Assembly: GCA_007130585.1 (NCBI GenBank)
Contig: SLSE01000109.1
Location: forward strand, 1-16,383
Source: Syntrophomonadaceae bacterium
GTDB lineage: Bacteria; Bacillota; Dethiobacteria; DTU022
Direction of reading: 5' to 3'
Length of the DNA stretch: 16,383 bases
Under the pieces are notes generated by a model, which saw only the letters and a list, made by a program, of their open reading frames with translations, was not told the origin of the DNA and did not search any database. Below, one piece after another: positions 15,663 to 16,383 of the stretch. How positions within the stretch are numbered: position 1 is the first letter of the stretch; each line of letters opens with the position of its first letter. A program made the translations under genes and the position numbers.

Positions 15663-16383
15663 TTACCGGAGCTGGTAGCGAAAATCGGGCGCTATCCCTT
15701 CCCTCAGCATCTCGAGCTTGATCATTTCCGGTCCGACCAGGGCTTTTTCAAACGCGGCCAGCACCCGGTACCCGTATGAAAAGAACTGATCGAAGACTGA
15801 AGGCGGCGGAAATTCGTAGCGGACAGGATGTTCAAAATCGTTTAACTCGGCCAGGTAGGCAATAGCCTCCTCAACTCCGCCAAGCCTGTCGACCAGCCCC
15901 AGTTCCAGGGCCTGGCTGCCCAGGAAGAGTTCTCCCGTCGCCAGTTCCCGTACTTCTTCAACGCTCATACCGCGCCCTTCGGCAACAGCAGCAATAAACT
16001 GGTTATAGGCTTCATCGGAAATATTCTGCAGAATTTCCCGCTCTTCTTCGCTCGGAGTCCGGTTCAGCATGTCCTTGTGCTCTCCCGATTTAAATGTTTC
16101 AACTTCCAGGCCGAGCATCTCGTAAAGACCCTCCATGTTGATTACCTGGCTGATCACACCGATCGATCCGGTTATGGTCCCGGGTTGGGCGACAATACCC
16201 TGGGCTGCAGATGAAATGTAGTAACCGCCTGATGCTGCCATGTCGGCCATCGAGACAACAACCGGTTTTTCAAAGTCCCTGATCATGCCGGCAATTTCCT
16301 GTGAGGCGGCTATCGAGCCTCCCGGGCTTTCTACTCTCAGGACCACGCCCCTGATCAGATCATCTTCTGCTGCCCGTTCGAGC
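15663..16383 (-). CDS. sppA: Signal peptide peptidase SppA, N-terminus beyond the window
   Basis: The visible 239 residues are the C-terminal part, including the whole catalytic core; the frame continues past base 16383. SppA is a membrane-bound serine/lysine protease that degrades cleaved signal peptides. Seen: VVLRVESPGG, then the catalytic Ser in DMAASGGYYIS, GTITGSIGVI, and the catalytic Lys in ETFKSGEHKDM. This is the short (Bacillus-like, one-domain) form. The C-terminal end after GLVDRLGG is about 65 residues and variable. It is upstream of the Yip1 gene in one probable operon. Confidence 0.94.
   Translation of the reverse strand, partial: LERAAEDDLIRGVVLRVESPGGSIAASQEIAGMIRDFEKPVVVSMADMAASGGYYISSAAQGIVAQPGTITGSIGVISQVINMEGLYEMLGLEVETFKSGEHKDMLNRTPSEEEREILQNISDEAYNQFIAAVAEGRGMSVEEVRELATGELFLGSQALELGLVDRLGGVEEAIAYLAELNDFEHPVRYEFPPPSVFDQFFSYGYRVLAAFEKALVGPEMIKLEMLREGIAPDFRYQLR

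Overview
The window looks like chromosomal DNA from an anaerobic, low-to-mid-GC Bacillota (Clostridia, of an acetogen or syntroph type). The evidence is a selenocysteine-containing, NuoE/NuoF-linked formate dehydrogenase, an orphan RnfD, a clostridial-style ferritin, strong AGGAGG ribosome binding sites and sigma-A-like promoters. The organism call is inference. I see no phage, IS transposase, CRISPR array, rRNA or tRNA.

Layout. 1-1467 (-): a Cache-HAMP-HisKA sensor kinase whose C-terminal part lies beyond the left edge. 1598-1632: terminator of the next operon. 1668-6879 (-): a tight formate dehydrogenase operon, transcribed as NuoE-like subunit, a 59-residue Cys-rich protein, NuoF-like flavoprotein, then FdhA. 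FdhA is one 890-residue protein read through an in-frame UGA at 3300-3302, with a SECIS hairpin just downstream, so the two open frames there are not separate genes. 6880-7311: a divergent control region with one good promoter on each strand. 7312-7818 (+): ferritin with its own terminator.

7867-12185 (-): a molybdenum hydroxylase operon in the order large Mo subunit, FAD subunit, [2Fe-2S] subunit, joined by ATGA overlaps. A DUF2284-type Cys-rich protein follows after a short hairpin-bearing gap and probably starts at a rare AUU codon. 12342-13199 (+): an RnfD/NqrB-type membrane flavoprotein standing alone without other Rnf genes. 13200-13778: a mostly non-coding stretch with a pair of inverted 14-bp repeats about 245 bp apart, degenerate heptad repeats, a hairpin and one doubtful small ORF. 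13779-14519 (-): a membrane-anchored trypsin-fold protease without PDZ, whose true start may lie 30 codons upstream. 14710-15045 (+): a small charged protein of unknown function. 15042-16383 (-): SppA (5' end beyond the right edge) followed by a Yip1-family membrane protein.

How the genes fit together. Formate oxidation or CO2 reduction by FdhA would pass electrons through the NuoE/NuoF-like subunits to NAD(P), possibly with ferredoxin. The Mo hydroxylase is a second pterin enzyme, and ferritin can buffer iron in a cell that makes many Fe-S proteins. RnfD hints at a membrane flavin electron step nearby. These functional links are inferred from proximity.
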